A DNA stretch of 64,000 nucleotides from Stenotrophomonas maltophilia (GCF_003205835.1 NZ_CP029773.1:3752501-3816500), one strand, 5' to 3'; positions 1 to 12,643 are shown, numbered from the stretch's first letter. The notes: a model not told the origin generated them from the sequence alone. Program-made: numbers and translations.

Positions 1-21
1 TGGTCGACACGGCGGTGCATG

Positions 22-60
22 GGGTCAGATCCGTTTTCCGCAGGAAAACGGATCTGACCC
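22..60. repeat. Palindromic repeat, GGGTCAGATCC family
   Basis: Two 18-base arms (22-39 and 43-60) form a perfect inverted repeat around a short loop. Related palindromes with the same GGGTC(A/G)GA start lie at 40912-40948 and 62382-62421, so this is a dispersed intergenic element rather than a unique site. Its role is not visible from the sequence. Confidence 0.8.
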
Positions 61-64
61 GGAA

Positions 65-102
65 ACAAAAGAATCCCCGGTCGACCCGCATCGACCGGGG
101 AT
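65..102 (-). terminator. Rho-independent terminator of metY
   Basis: Arms 73-84 and 91-102 form a 12-bp GC-rich stem. Read on the minus strand it is followed by CTTTTGTTT. It lies about 100 bases after the metY stop, the only minus-strand gene ending here. Confidence 0.75.
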
Positions 103-204
103 CTGGATCGCCACGTTGCCACGCCTTGGAGAGGCAGTTCCACCGTAGCGCATCGCGGCGTGCGTGGTGATCGCCTGTGGCGATGACGACCAAGCGTGCG
201 GCTA

Positions 205-1491
205 TCAGGCGCCGGCCAGGGCCTGTTCCAGGTCGGCGCGCAGGTCGCCGATGTGCTCGATGCCGATCGACAGCCGCACCGTGTCTTCGCTGACGCCGGC
301 CTTGGCCAGTTCGGCGGCGTCCAGCTGGCGATGGGTGGTCGAGGCGGGATGGGTGGCCAGTGACTTCGCGTCGCCCAGGTTGACCAGGCGGGTGAACAGC
401 TTCAGTGCATCGAGGAAGCGTGCGCCGGCTTCACGGCCGCCCGGCAGGCCGAAGGTCAGTACGCCCGAGCCGTGCCCGCCCAGGTAGCGCTGCGCGGCGG
501 CGTGCTCGGGGTCGTCGGCCAACCCGGCGTAGCGCACCCAGGCCACCTTGGCATGCGCCTTCAGGAACTGCGCGACGGCCAGTGCGTTGGCGTTGATGCG
601 TTCCATGCGCAGCGCCAGGGTCTCGATGCCCTGCAGGATCAGGAACGCGTTGAACGGTGACAGCGCCGCGCCGGTATTGCGCAGCGGCACCACCCGCGCG
701 CGGCCGATGTAGGCCGCTGGCCCCAGCGCTTCGGTATAGACCACGCCGTGGTAGCTGGGGTCGGGCTGGTTGAGCCGCGCGAAGCGCTGGGGTTGTGCAG
801 CCCAGTCGAAGCGGCCGGAATCGACGATCGCACCGCCCAGGCTGTTGCCGTGGCCGCCGAGGTACTTGGTCAGCGAATGCACCACGATGTCGGCGCCGTG
901 CTCGAACGGGCGCAGCAGGAACGGGGTGGCCACGGTGTTGTCGACGATCAGCGGCACGCCGGCGGCATGCGCGACCTCGGCGATGGCGGCGATGTCGGTG
1001 ACGTTGCCACGCGGGTTGCCGATCGATTCGACGAACACGGCCTTCGTGCGTTCATCGATCAACGCGGCGAACGCGGACGGATCGGCCGGGTCGGCGAAGC
1101 GCGCCTGGATGCCGTACTGCGGCAGGGTGTGCGCCAGCAGGTTGAGGCTGCCGCCATACAGCGCACTGGAGGCGACGATGTTGTCGCCCGCCTCGGCGAT
1201 GGTCTGGATGGCATAGGTGATGGCCGCCTGCCCCGAGGCCAGCGCCAGCGCACCGATGCCGCCTTCCAGCGCGGCCAGGCGCTGCTCCAGTACGTCGGTG
1301 GTGGGGTTCATGATGCGCGTGTAGATGTTGCCCGGCACCTTCAGATCGAACAGGTCGGCACCGTGCTGGGTGTCATCGAAGGCATAGGCCACGGTCTGGT
1401 AGATCGGTACCGCCACCGCACGTGTGGTCGGGTCGGGACGGTAGCCGCCGTGCACGGCCAGGGTTTCCAGTTGCCACTGCGGGTCGCTCAT
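205..1491 (-). CDS. metY: O-acetylhomoserine sulfhydrylase (aminocarboxypropyltransferase)
   Basis: Cytoplasmic PLP enzyme of the Cys/Met metabolism family that makes homocysteine from O-acetylhomoserine and sulfide. The 428 residues match the family length. The PLP-lysine segment VHSLTKYLGGHGN and the NIYTRIMNPTTDVLE region near the N-terminus are typical. I start at 1491 (MSDPQWQLETLAVHGG) because GGAG sits just upstream and family homology begins there; the frame is open further but the extra residues look non-coding. It is divergent from the response regulator at 1674, with a minus-strand leader of about 180 bases. MetB/MetZ-type enzymes are related, but length and motifs favour MetY. Confidence 0.92.
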   Translation of the reverse strand: MSDPQWQLETLAVHGGYRPDPTTRAVAVPIYQTVAYAFDDTQHGADLFDLKVPGNIYTRIMNPTTDVLEQRLAALEGGIGALALASGQAAITYAIQTIAEAGDNIVASSALYGGSLNLLAHTLPQYGIQARFADPADPSAFAALIDERTKAVFVESIGNPRGNVTDIAAIAEVAHAAGVPLIVDNTVATPFLLRPFEHGADIVVHSLTKYLGGHGNSLGGAIVDSGRFDWAAQPQRFARLNQPDPSYHGVVYTEALGPAAYIGRARVVPLRNTGAALSPFNAFLILQGIETLALRMERINANALAVAQFLKAHAKVAWVRYAGLADDPEHAAAQRYLGGHGSGVLTFGLPGGREAGARFLDALKLFTRLVNLGDAKSLATHPASTTHRQLDAAELAKAGVSEDTVRLSIGIEHIGDLRADLEQALAGA

Positions 1492-1673
1492 TGCACCAGG
1501 CTCCATCCGGGGAAACCGCCACCATAGGCCAGCCAGGAGCATCCACTGAGAGCCGCTGGCGATGACGTCCGTACCACCGGTTATCAGGTTGGCCACGATT
1601 CAGGCAGCCGTCATGGGCCATTGCTAGGCTTCGCCACCGGGCGCCCCTGCCCGGGCACGGAGGCCCAACGCGC

Positions 1674-2411
1674 ATGCAGCCATCCCCTTGGACACCCACC
1701 GCCAGCGGTACGCCGACCCCGGTCCTGCTGGTGGAGGACGACCGCCGCCTGGCAGAGCTGGTCAGCGACTATCTCCACGAACATGGCTTCGCCGTGCAGC
1801 ATGTGGCCCGTGGCGACCTGGCCGGTGCCGCCTGCCGCCAGCACGCGCCGGAACTGGTGGTGCTGGACCTGATGCTGCCCGGCCTGGGCGGCATCGACGT
1901 GTGCCGGCAGATCCGCAGCTTCTCCGATGTGCCGATCCTGATGCTGACGGCCTGCGAGGACGACATCGAGCAGGTGCTCGGCCTGGAATCGGGCGCCGAC
2001 GACTATGTGCACAAGCCGATCGAGCCGCGCCTGCTGCTGGCTCGCCTGCGCGCCCTGCTGCGCCGCCGCCATGGCAGCAGCAACACCGGCACCCCCTGCC
2101 GCCTGATGCACGGCGAGCTGCTGATCGACCGCATGCAGCGCGAGGTGCACCTGCACGGCCAGCCGGTGGACATGGGCACCACCGAATTCGAGATCCTGTG
2201 GCTGCTGGCCAGCCAGCCGGGGCAGATCCTCTCGCGTGACCAGATCCTGCAGGCGGTGCGCGGCATCGGCTTCGACGGGCTGGACCGCAGTGTCGATGTC
2301 AGCATCGGCAAGCTGCGCCGCAAGCTGGGGGATGACGCGCGCGAACCGCGGCGGATCAAGACGGTGTGGGGCCGCGGCTACCAGTTCAATCCCTCGTCCT
2401 GGTCGGCATGA
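1674..2411 (+). CDS. OmpR/RstA-type response regulator
   Basis: A 245-residue two-component regulator. The receiver domain spans about residues 16-130, with the acidic pair VEDD, phospho-acceptor Asp in VVLDLMLPG and the conserved Lys in HKPIEP. A winged-helix DNA-binding domain follows (about 145-240, ending GRGYQFNP). Its stop codon overlaps the start of the histidine kinase (ATGA), so the two are translationally coupled. Best general resemblance is to RstA. A site fitting the E. coli RstA box lies before the mipA-like gene downstream, which suggests that gene as a target (inference). Confidence 0.9.
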   Translation: MQPSPWTPTASGTPTPVLLVEDDRRLAELVSDYLHEHGFAVQHVARGDLAGAACRQHAPELVVLDLMLPGLGGIDVCRQIRSFSDVPILMLTACEDDIEQVLGLESGADDYVHKPIEPRLLLARLRALLRRRHGSSNTGTPCRLMHGELLIDRMQREVHLHGQPVDMGTTEFEILWLLASQPGQILSRDQILQAVRGIGFDGLDRSVDVSIGKLRRKLGDDAREPRRIKTVWGRGYQFNPSSWSA

Positions 2412-3703
2412 AGCGGCTGTTCCTGCGCCTGTGGCTGGTGGTCGGCGCGAGCTTCCTGATCACCCTGCTGCTGATCAACGTGATCTTCGATCGCATCTAC
2501 CTGCCGTTCCAGCAGCGTGTATTCGCAGAGCAGGTGCGCGGCCAGTTGTATGCATTGCGGCAGGGGCTGGACGGAAAGGACTCCGCCGCCCAGCAGGACC
2601 AGCTGGCGCAATGGCAACCCCACTATGGCATTGCACTGGCACTGCTGCCGTCAGCGCCGGCCCTCGAGGCCGGCGAGCAGGAACAGCTGCGGCGCAACGG
2701 GCTCATCTCCCGGCAGAAGTTCGAGATCGTACTGGCGCCGCTTGATCCACTGCATCCCGATGGCCCCTGGCTGCGCCTGTACCTGCCAGGCGAGCCGTCG
2801 ATGACCCTCTATCTCACCCTGATCGCCTATTCGGTGATGCTGGCCCTGTTCGGGCTGTGCCTGTACGCCTGGGTGCGCCTGCTCTGGCGCGATCTGGACG
2901 CTCTGCGCGAGCATGCCGACCGCATCGGCGCCGGCGATCTGCAGGCACGCGCGCAGGTCTCGCCGCGCTCGCAGATCCGGGTCATCGTCGACCATTCCAA
3001 CCGCATGGCCGCACGCGTGGCCGAGCTGGTGCAGCGCCAGCGCGACCTGACCCATGCGATCTCGCACGAACTGCGTACCCCCATCGCACGCGTGGCCTTC
3101 GGCCTGGACCTGATGCAGGACAGCGATGATCGCGATCGCCGCGCACGGCTGGCCCAGGGCCTGCATGGCGACCTGGCCGAACTCAACCGGCTGGTCAGCG
3201 AACTGTTGGCCTATAAACGCCTGGAACACCCCAGCGACGGCGAGCCTCTGCAACGCATCGAGGCCAATGACTGGCTGCAGGACTGCCTCGCCGATGCGCG
3301 ACGCGACGCGGAACGGACCGGACTCGTCGTGCGCGTGCAGCCCAGTGCGTTACCGCGGGTGGATGCCGAACCGCGGCTGCTGCAGCTGGCGCTGAGCAAC
3401 CTGGTCGGCAACGCACTGCGTCATGCGCATTCGCAGGTCGAAGTCTCACTGGTTGGTGTGGGTGGCCGCGCCTGCCTGCGCGTGGATGATGACGGCCCGG
3501 GCATCGCCGAGGCCGACCACGAAAAAGTGATGCGCCCGTTCACCCGCCTGGATGACAGCCGCAGCCGCGATACCGGCGGCTTCGGCCTGGGCCTGGCCAT
3601 CGTCAACCGCATTGCAGCCCGCCACGGCGGCGAGCTGCGCATCAGCCGCGCCACGCTGGGCGGCGCGCGCCTGGAAATGCACTGGCCGCTGGCTGCCAGC
3701 TGA
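2408..3703 (+). CDS. RstB-like sensor histidine kinase
   Basis: A 431-residue inner-membrane kinase. TM1 is at about residues 6-26 and TM2 at about 138-160, enclosing a periplasmic sensor of roughly 110 residues. A HAMP linker follows, then the His box AISHELRTPIARVAF and an ATPase domain with N box (LSNLVGNALRHA), G1 (DDDGPGIAE) and G2 (GGFGLGLAIV). The ATG at 2408 is chosen because it overlaps the regulator stop by four bases; an earlier in-frame start would extend into the regulator gene. It should phosphorylate the regulator at 1674. The stimulus is not known. Confidence 0.9.
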   Translation: MKRLFLRLWLVVGASFLITLLLINVIFDRIYLPFQQRVFAEQVRGQLYALRQGLDGKDSAAQQDQLAQWQPHYGIALALLPSAPALEAGEQEQLRRNGLISRQKFEIVLAPLDPLHPDGPWLRLYLPGEPSMTLYLTLIAYSVMLALFGLCLYAWVRLLWRDLDALREHADRIGAGDLQARAQVSPRSQIRVIVDHSNRMAARVAELVQRQRDLTHAISHELRTPIARVAFGLDLMQDSDDRDRRARLAQGLHGDLAELNRLVSELLAYKRLEHPSDGEPLQRIEANDWLQDCLADARRDAERTGLVVRVQPSALPRVDAEPRLLQLALSNLVGNALRHAHSQVEVSLVGVGGRACLRVDDDGPGIAEADHEKVMRPFTRLDDSRSRDTGGFGLGLAIVNRIAARHGGELRISRATLGGARLEMHWPLAAS

Positions 3704-3720
3704 ACGCCTACGGGCGCGAT

Positions 3721-3734
3721 TACAGTTGATTACA
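3721..3734 (+). promoter_or_regulatory. Candidate RstA-type operator upstream of the mipA-like gene
   Basis: TACAGTTGATTACA keeps the TACA-N5-TTACA spacing of the E. coli RstA box (TACATNTNGTTACA). It lies 17 bases after the stop of the RstB-like kinase and about 110 bases before the MipA/OmpV gene. Binding is inferred from sequence only. Confidence 0.45.
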
Positions 3735-3843
3735 ACTCCCGCACAACTGCGGACGGATCGGTCGCCGGCATATCGCCACGCTGGCGACCCTGCAGCACAC
3801 GCCGGATGCGCGTGCTGCACTCCTCCCATTGTCGAGAGTGCCC

Positions 3844-4644
3844 ATGTCCCAGCGTCACCGTTCCCCGTCCCTGCTCTGCCTGGCCCTGCTGCCCCTGTTC
3901 GCCGCGCCGATCGCCCATGCCAAGGAAGATCACTGGACCTTCGAAGTCGCCGCCGGTGGTGGCGTGACCCCGCGCTACAGCGGCAGCGAGGACTATCGTG
4001 CGACGCCATCGCTGTCCTTCGATGTCACCTCGCCGGGGGGATGGTTTCTGGGCACCAGTGGCATCGGCTGGGGCACCTCCATCGGCGAGCACACCCGCGT
4101 ACGGGCCTACGTCGGCGCCAGCGGCATCCGCAAGGACAAGGACTCCCTGCTCGGCGGTTCGGACTTCCTGCGCGGCATGGGTGATATCGATACCCGTCCC
4201 CTGGTCGGCGTCTCGGCTGGTTATACGCTGTGCGAAGCCGTGCTGAGTGGCTCCTGGCAGTTCACCCGCAAGGACGAGGACAAGGCCGAGAACGGCCTGG
4301 CCACCCAGCAGATCCACCTGAACCTGACGATGCCGCTGTTCGACCTGGCCGGCGGCGTGGTCAGCGGCAGCGTGTCCACCGACTACGGCAACCGTGGCTA
4401 CATGCAGACCTGGTACGGCGTCAGCCCGGAACAGGCGGCGCGCACCGGCTTTGCCCAGCACACGCCGAAGGCTGGGCTGGTCAGCGCCGGTCTTGGCCTG
4501 AAATGGAGCCACCGCGTGGGCCGCAACGGCAACTGGTACATCTCGGCCGAAGGCACGCGCCTGCTCGGCGATGCGGCCGACAGCCCGATCGTGCAGAAGG
4601 CGAACCAGTTCGGCTTGATGAGCGGCTATACGCACCGCTTCTGA
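3844..4644 (+). CDS. MipA/OmpV family outer-membrane protein
   Basis: A 266-residue protein with a signal peptide (cut probably after PIAHA, about residue 24) followed by a beta-barrel of the MipA/OmpV type: aromatic-rich alternating strands, a GGGVTPRYSGSEDYR start and a C-terminal aromatic residue (YTHRF) expected for BAM-dependent insertion. MipA proteins have been linked to murein hydrolase scaffolding and OmpV proteins to osmotic or antibiotic responses; which applies here cannot be told. ATG 3844 is preferred over TTG 3829 because GAGAG lies upstream. It directly follows the two-component pair, and a candidate regulator box lies in between. Confidence 0.85.
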   Translation: MSQRHRSPSLLCLALLPLFAAPIAHAKEDHWTFEVAAGGGVTPRYSGSEDYRATPSLSFDVTSPGGWFLGTSGIGWGTSIGEHTRVRAYVGASGIRKDKDSLLGGSDFLRGMGDIDTRPLVGVSAGYTLCEAVLSGSWQFTRKDEDKAENGLATQQIHLNLTMPLFDLAGGVVSGSVSTDYGNRGYMQTWYGVSPEQAARTGFAQHTPKAGLVSAGLGLKWSHRVGRNGNWYISAEGTRLLGDAADSPIVQKANQFGLMSGYTHRF

Positions 4645-4650
4645 GTGAGC

Positions 4651-4711
4651 GCCGGGCATGGCCCGGCGTACTCCGCAGGAAACGGGGCGCCGCGATCAGG
4701 CAGCGCCCCGT
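4651..4711. terminator. Two hairpins between convergent mipA-like gene and clpB
   Basis: Stems 4651-4657/4661-4667 and 4682-4690/4703-4711 fill the gap between the converging genes. Neither has a clear T-run, so these are likely terminators but not classic ones. Confidence 0.45.
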
Positions 4712-4716
4712 GTGAA

Positions 4717-7302
<2,586 letters not shown>

Positions 7303-7352
7303 TGCGAAACCTCATCGGTCATCAGGGCCGGCCCGCGCCGGCGATGCTGGAA

Positions 7353-7380
7353 AGATGCGGTTGCCCCACCCCGTTTCAAG
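7353..7380 (-). promoter_or_regulatory. Sigma-32 (heat-shock) promoter of clpB
   Basis: On the minus strand the sequence has CTTGAAA (7374-7380), then 13 bases, then CCGCATCT (7353-7360), against consensus CTTGAAA-N13-17-CCCCATNT. The -10 is about 50 bases before the clpB start. Heat-shock control of clpB is well established in other gammaproteobacteria. Confidence 0.75.
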
Positions 7381-7483
7381 GGTGACTGCGACTGCACCCC
7401 GAGGCCAGTCAGCCTGCGGCCAGCATGCCGGAACGGGTGTGGTCGGCGCGTTGATCCCGATCAGTTCTGCGCGGTGGACGGGC

Positions 7484-8320
7484 TCAGCGGGTGATCGCGC
7501 TGCGGATCGCCCGCAGCTGCTGCTTGACCGCCCTTGCCTGCGCCACATCCATGCGCAGCAGGGCCTTCTGGCCGATGGACCTCGACTGCAGGGTGGGATC
7601 GACGAAGCGATAGCGGCCGCGTTCATCGCGTGCCACCTGCGGCGCCTGGGCCAGTTCCGGGGTCTCCAGCAGGTGGTCGATCACCGTGACCAGACGATCG
7701 TTGAAGTAGCCCTCGGGCCGACCCAGGTCGACGTAAGCCTGCTGGATCAACGGATAGAAGCGCTTGTAGGTTGTCGCCGTTGCCGCCGGGTCGAGCGCGG
7801 CAAATGCCTGCACGTAGGGCGCATAGCGCGCCGCATTGCTGGCGGCGATGCGTTCACCGCCTTCGCCTGGCTCCACCTGCAGGTTGCCCGGCAGCGGCCG
7901 CGCGGCGAGCGCGGTCGGCGGCACGCTGGGCTTGTCCAGATTGTCGACCTGGGTGACCAGGCGTTGGATCAGGTGGTCGCGCAACAGCAGGGTCAGCGGC
8001 CCTTCGCCCTGGAACAACTGGCTCAGTGCGCCCCAGGCCGCGGCATCGCTGTCAGCCAGCCTGGGCAGCGCCGGGTCGGCCGCAGCCTCGGCATCCAGCG
8101 GATGCTTGATCGGGGGTGGTGCTGGCGCGGGCTCTGCGGCCGCCTTCGGTTGTGGTGGTGCACCGGTACTGGCGGGGGTTGATTGCACCGGCACCGAGAC
8201 ACCGTCCGCCAGGCTCTTCAGCTGGTCGCGGAACAGCCAACCGCCCGCGCCACCGACCACCACCACGCCCAATACCCAAGGCCATACCGCCTTTCCACTC
8301 TGCATGATGCAGTCCCTCAT
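7484..8320 (-). CDS. DUF3014 membrane-anchored protein
   Basis: A 278-residue protein with one N-terminal membrane segment (about residues 13-30, WPWVLGVVVVGGAGGWLF), a Pro/Ala-rich linker (about 45-75) and a globular DUF3014-type domain to the end. The bulk should face the periplasm. Function is unknown. Two starts are plausible: ATG 8320 with AGGTGA upstream, or ATG 8305 (MQSGKAV) with GAGGGA upstream; the second would remove five residues. It sits upstream of clpB on the same strand, but about 180 bases and a heat-shock promoter separate them. Confidence 0.8.
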   Translation of the reverse strand: MRDCIMQSGKAVWPWVLGVVVVGGAGGWLFRDQLKSLADGVSVPVQSTPASTGAPPQPKAAAEPAPAPPPIKHPLDAEAAADPALPRLADSDAAAWGALSQLFQGEGPLTLLLRDHLIQRLVTQVDNLDKPSVPPTALAARPLPGNLQVEPGEGGERIAASNAARYAPYVQAFAALDPAATATTYKRFYPLIQQAYVDLGRPEGYFNDRLVTVIDHLLETPELAQAPQVARDERGRYRFVDPTLQSRSIGQKALLRMDVAQARAVKQQLRAIRSAITR

Positions 8321-8477
8321 CGTTTCACCTGCATGGACAAGGTGTGACCCCGCTGATTCCAGCCGGTTCCCCGCTTGTTCCGCTGCCGTTCGGGTTGAGG
8401 CACCCGTCTTTCACGCTCACGTCTGCTTTGCACTGCCCGCGCGAGGCTATGTGTCCTTGTCCTGTGGAGACACCGCC

Positions 8478-9188
8478 ATGCAGTACGCGCTGTATTACTG
8501 GACCGGCATCCAGGGCCGTGGCGAGTTCGTGCGGCTGGCGCTGGAAGATGCCGGTGCCGACTACATCGACATGGCGCGGGTGCACGGCGATGCAGTGATG
8601 CAGGCGTTTCTCGATGGCAGCAGTGAAGGTGCACAGCCCTTCGCGCCGCCGTTCCTGAAGGCCGGTCGCCAGGTCATCGCGCAGGTCGCGGCCATCCTGG
8701 ATTTCCTGGGCCCGACGCTGGACCTGGTGCCGCAGGCGGCCTCGCGGCGGATGCAGGCGCTGCAACTGCAGCTGACCATCGCTGATCTGGTGGCCGAGGT
8801 GCATGACACCCATCATCCGATTGCCGCATCGAAGTACTACGAAGAGCAGAAGACCGAGGCCAAGGCACGTGCTGCGTCGCTGCGCAGCGAACGGCTGCCG
8901 AAGTTCCTCGGCTACTTCGAGCAGGTGCTGGCCGCCAACGGTGGCCGTCATGCACTGCGCGAGCACTCGTATGTGGATCTGTCGCTGTTCCAGCTGCTGA
9001 GCGGGCTGGACTACATGTTCCCGCGCCGCATGCAGGCACTGGCGCCGACCCTGCCCCTGCTGCGTGCGCTGCAGGAGCGGGTGGCGAAGCGGCCGAACAT
9101 CGCCGCCTATCTGGGCTCGGAGCGGCGGTTGCCGTTCAACACCAACGGCATCTTCCGCCACTATCCCGAGCTGGATGGGGAGCGGTAG
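8478..9188 (+). CDS. Glutathione S-transferase family protein
   Basis: A 236-residue cytoplasmic protein. The thioredoxin-like N-terminal domain begins YALYYWTGIQGRGEFVRLA, followed by an all-helical C-terminal domain from about residue 85. GGAGA lies before ATG 8478. Family members conjugate or transfer glutathione; the substrate is unknown. The long open frame upstream (from 7836) is not coding. The TAG stop is the TAG of the GTAG head of a SMAG repeat starting at 9185, so the gene end coincides exactly with the repeat border. Confidence 0.85.
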   Translation: MQYALYYWTGIQGRGEFVRLALEDAGADYIDMARVHGDAVMQAFLDGSSEGAQPFAPPFLKAGRQVIAQVAAILDFLGPTLDLVPQAASRRMQALQLQLTIADLVAEVHDTHHPIAASKYYEEQKTEAKARAASLRSERLPKFLGYFEQVLAANGGRHALREHSYVDLSLFQLLSGLDYMFPRRMQALAPTLPLLRALQERVAKRPNIAAYLGSERRLPFNTNGIFRHYPELDGER

Positions 9189-9260
9189 TGCCGGCCGCTG
9201 GCCGGCAGCTGCACACTGCGTCCGAGGTCCATGAGGATGCCGGCCAGCGGCCGGCACTAC
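9185..9260. repeat. SMAG (GTAG) repeat pair, inverted
   Basis: GTAG plus the GCCGGCCGCTGGCCGGC palindrome at 9185-9207, with an inverted copy at 9238-9260, form one large hairpin. This matches the GTAG-headed SMAG elements described in S. maltophilia. It lies between convergent genes. Confidence 0.85.
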
Positions 9261-9267
9261 CCTGGGG

Positions 9268-10872
9268 TCAGCTGTTCTCACCCAGCGGTTTCACCGCCTG
9301 CTTCTGCAGCGACAACAGGCCCAGCAGCAGCGCCAATGCCACGTACGCGCCGGCAAACTGCCAGCTGATGATGCGCGCCAGCCCGTCCAGGTCCCACGGC
9401 AGGTAGATGCCGCCGCGCGGGTCCACCGAGTGGACCAGGCCGAACAGGGTCAGCACGGCGGCCACCAGCAGGAAGCCGCAGGCGCGGCGCAGGCGTCCAT
9501 CAACCATGGCCGCCACCGCCGAGATCCACAGCATCGACGTGATGATGAAGCCGTTGCCAAGGGTGAAGATCACCGCCAGCTCGGGCAGGCCGTGGCCGTC
9601 GAGCTTGGTCAGCAGCTGCGGCAGCTGATCCGGCGCGATCCAGCCCGGTGCCTTGATCGCCAGCAGGTACGCTACCGACGGCAGGAAACCGAACACCATC
9701 GCGCCGGTGTGGTGGCGCGGCGTGGCCTGGAAGGCCTGAGTGGTGATATCGATGGCCACGTACACGATGATCGGTGCCAGCACCGCCAGCGGCAGCCACT
9801 GCACCAGCCCGGAGATGATGCCCAGCATGCCGCCGATGCCGACAAACAGGCCGGTCAGCAGCGTGTAGCCGCTGCGCGCGCCCATGTGCTTGTACGCCGG
9901 CTGGCCGATGTACGGTGTGGTCTGCGCCACGCCGCCGCAGACACCGGCCACCAGCGTAGCCACCGCTTCCACCAGCAGGATGTCGCGGGTGCGGTAGTCA
10001 TCACCAGCGGCGCGTGCGCTTTCAGACACGTTGATGCCACCGACCACCATCAGCAGGCCGAACGGCAGCAGCAGCGGCAGGTAGGTCATCGCCGTGGGCA
10101 GGCCTTCGAGGAAGCCCAGCGTCGGCAGCGGCAGCACCACCTGCGGCGGCACCCACGCCGGCACATGGAAGCCCGGTGCGCCCAGCCCGGCGATACCGAG
10201 GCCGTAATACAGCACGGTGCCGAACACGAAGGCCAGCAGCACGCCGGGGCCACGCACCGGCAGCTTGCCCTTGGCGATCAGCACGTACAACAGCAGGCCC
10301 AGGGTGGTGAAGCCGACCAGCGGCGAGCGCAGCGTTTCCAGCAGCGGCAGCAGGCCCATCAGCACCAGCGCGATACCGGCGATGGAACCCAGCAACGCAG
10401 CCCGCGGCAGCGCGCGGGTGACCGCCTCGCCGAAGAACGACAGCACGAACTTGAGCACGCCCATGATGACCAGCGCGGCCATGCCCAGCTGCCAGGTGGC
10501 GATGCCCGCAGCATGCGGGTCCATGCCCTGCTGCTTGAAGGCGATGAAGGCCGGGCCGAGCACCAGCAGCGCCATGCCGATGCTGGTCGGTGCATCCAGG
10601 CCCAGCGGCATGGCGGTGACATCGTCGCGGCCGGTACGCGCAGCCAGCCGGCGCGCCATCAGGGTGTACAGCAGGTTGCCGACCAGCACGCCGAAGGCGG
10701 TGCCGGGGAACATGCGGCCGAACACCACGTCGGCGGGGAACTGGAAGATCCCGACCAGGGCCATGGCGATGAAGCCGAGGATGGAGAGGTTGTCGACGAC
10801 CAGGCCGAAGAAGCCGTTGAAGTCGCCGGCGACGAACCAGCGACGCGGTGCGGCGGAAGCGGGAGCGGACAT
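9268..10872 (-). CDS. NCS2-like (xanthine/uracil/purine family) permease
   Basis: A 534-residue inner-membrane protein with about 12-14 hydrophobic segments. Features fitting the nucleobase-cation symporter 2 / AzgA-like fold are the N-terminal GDFNGFFGLVVDNLSIL, the TAMPLGLDAPTS motif and the QTTPYIGQPAYKHMGARSGYTLL segment. The substrate is not certain; purines are only a family guess. I start at ATG 10872 (MSAPASAAPRRWF), where similarity to transporters begins; there is no strong ribosome site. No partner genes lie nearby. Confidence 0.75.
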   Translation of the reverse strand: MSAPASAAPRRWFVAGDFNGFFGLVVDNLSILGFIAMALVGIFQFPADVVFGRMFPGTAFGVLVGNLLYTLMARRLAARTGRDDVTAMPLGLDAPTSIGMALLVLGPAFIAFKQQGMDPHAAGIATWQLGMAALVIMGVLKFVLSFFGEAVTRALPRAALLGSIAGIALVLMGLLPLLETLRSPLVGFTTLGLLLYVLIAKGKLPVRGPGVLLAFVFGTVLYYGLGIAGLGAPGFHVPAWVPPQVVLPLPTLGFLEGLPTAMTYLPLLLPFGLLMVVGGINVSESARAAGDDYRTRDILLVEAVATLVAGVCGGVAQTTPYIGQPAYKHMGARSGYTLLTGLFVGIGGMLGIISGLVQWLPLAVLAPIIVYVAIDITTQAFQATPRHHTGAMVFGFLPSVAYLLAIKAPGWIAPDQLPQLLTKLDGHGLPELAVIFTLGNGFIITSMLWISAVAAMVDGRLRRACGFLLVAAVLTLFGLVHSVDPRGGIYLPWDLDGLARIISWQFAGAYVALALLLGLLSLQKQAVKPLGENS

Positions 10873-11011
10873 GGAAGGGGCGGTGGGGGTGGGGACCGCC
10901 GATGGTAGGCCCAGCGGGGCCGGCGCGCCAATTCCGTCGTGGAATGATGGGTTCCAGCCAACGGCGGAGCCCCTCGTGGCTGAGTTGGTCGCGGACAGCG
11001 ATTTCTGGGTA

Positions 11012-11119
11012 GGGCCGGTCGGGATGGGCTGCGCAGGACACGCCGTAAACCCATCCCTGGGGGCTCGATGGCGCCATCCATGGCGCCAACGGTCCTGCGC
11101 AGCCCATCCCGACCGGCCC
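11012..11119. repeat. Long inverted repeat (27-bp arms)
   Basis: GGGCCGGTCGGGATGGGCTG and following bases at 11012-11038 pair with 11093-11119. A smaller GGCGCCA-type palindrome sits in the loop. Intergenic; probably a REP-type element. Confidence 0.75.
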
Positions 11120-11189
11120 CTGACAGTTTCCTGCGGGTGCCAACCACGGAAGAGAATCAAAAGTTCAAAAGCAAAGGCAGGCGCTCGTT

Positions 11190-11252
11190 GTAGAGCCGAA
11201 CCCATGCTCGGCTGCTGTACGCGAAGCCTCTGAGCCGAGCATGGCTCGGCTC
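11190..11252. repeat. SMAG (GTAG) repeat pair, GAGCCGAGC type
   Basis: GTAGAGCCGAACCCATGCTC at 11190 onward and the inverted copy at 11233-11251 (AGCCGAGCATGGCTCGGCT) form a hairpin. A further copy of the same type is at 46650-46673. Confidence 0.75.
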
Positions 11253-11321
11253 TTATCTCTTCCGACTCTGGCACCTTAGGTGCCGAGAGCCCGGCGCGGA
11301 CGACCGTTCGGCTCTAGGTCT

Positions 11322-12405
<1,084 letters not shown>

Positions 12406-12418
12406 ATTCTTGCGTTAT

Positions 12419-12437
12419 CCACGCATGGCGTGGATCT
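12419..12437. repeat. Short palindrome ATCCACGCATGGCGTGGAT
   Basis: A hairpin with arms ATCCACGC/GCGTGGAT. The same unit occurs at 41009-41027, and a variant at 27844-27862. Here it lies just right of the IS element. Confidence 0.7.
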
Positions 12438-12464
12438 ACCGGCAGATCGCGATGATCTGTCGAA

Positions 12465-12566
12465 GGCGGGGTGGGTCCGGTTGCGGGGGCGTGAGCCGCA
12501 TGGATGCGGCGACCGAGCTTACATGGATGTACTTGCAGCGTCCCCCGCAACCGGACCCACCCCGCC
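12465..12566. repeat. Long inverted repeat (25-bp arms)
   Basis: Arm 12465-12489 (GGCGGGGTGGGTCCGGTTGC and on) pairs exactly with 12542-12566. It sits between the IS element and the poxB stop and may terminate transcription from either side, though it lacks T-runs. Confidence 0.75.
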
Positions 12567-12643
12567 ATCCCTCAGCAAACCCGCTTCTGCTCTGGCTCCG
12601 GCTCGTAGCGGGTGCAGGGCGCAGCCCTGCATCGACCACCCCC

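Larger units (their letters stand above)
10873..11321. other. Gene-free interval with long hairpins
   Basis: No gene is supported between the permease start and the IS element. It holds two repeat structures annotated separately (11012-11119 and 11190-11252). The rest shows no recognised site. Confidence 0.6.

Noticed and set aside
1492..1673. SAM riboswitch in the metY leader
   Set aside because: The leader is long and has a GGCCAACCTG stretch, but I could not fit it to a SAM-I, SAM-II or SAH core; a covariance-model search would settle it.
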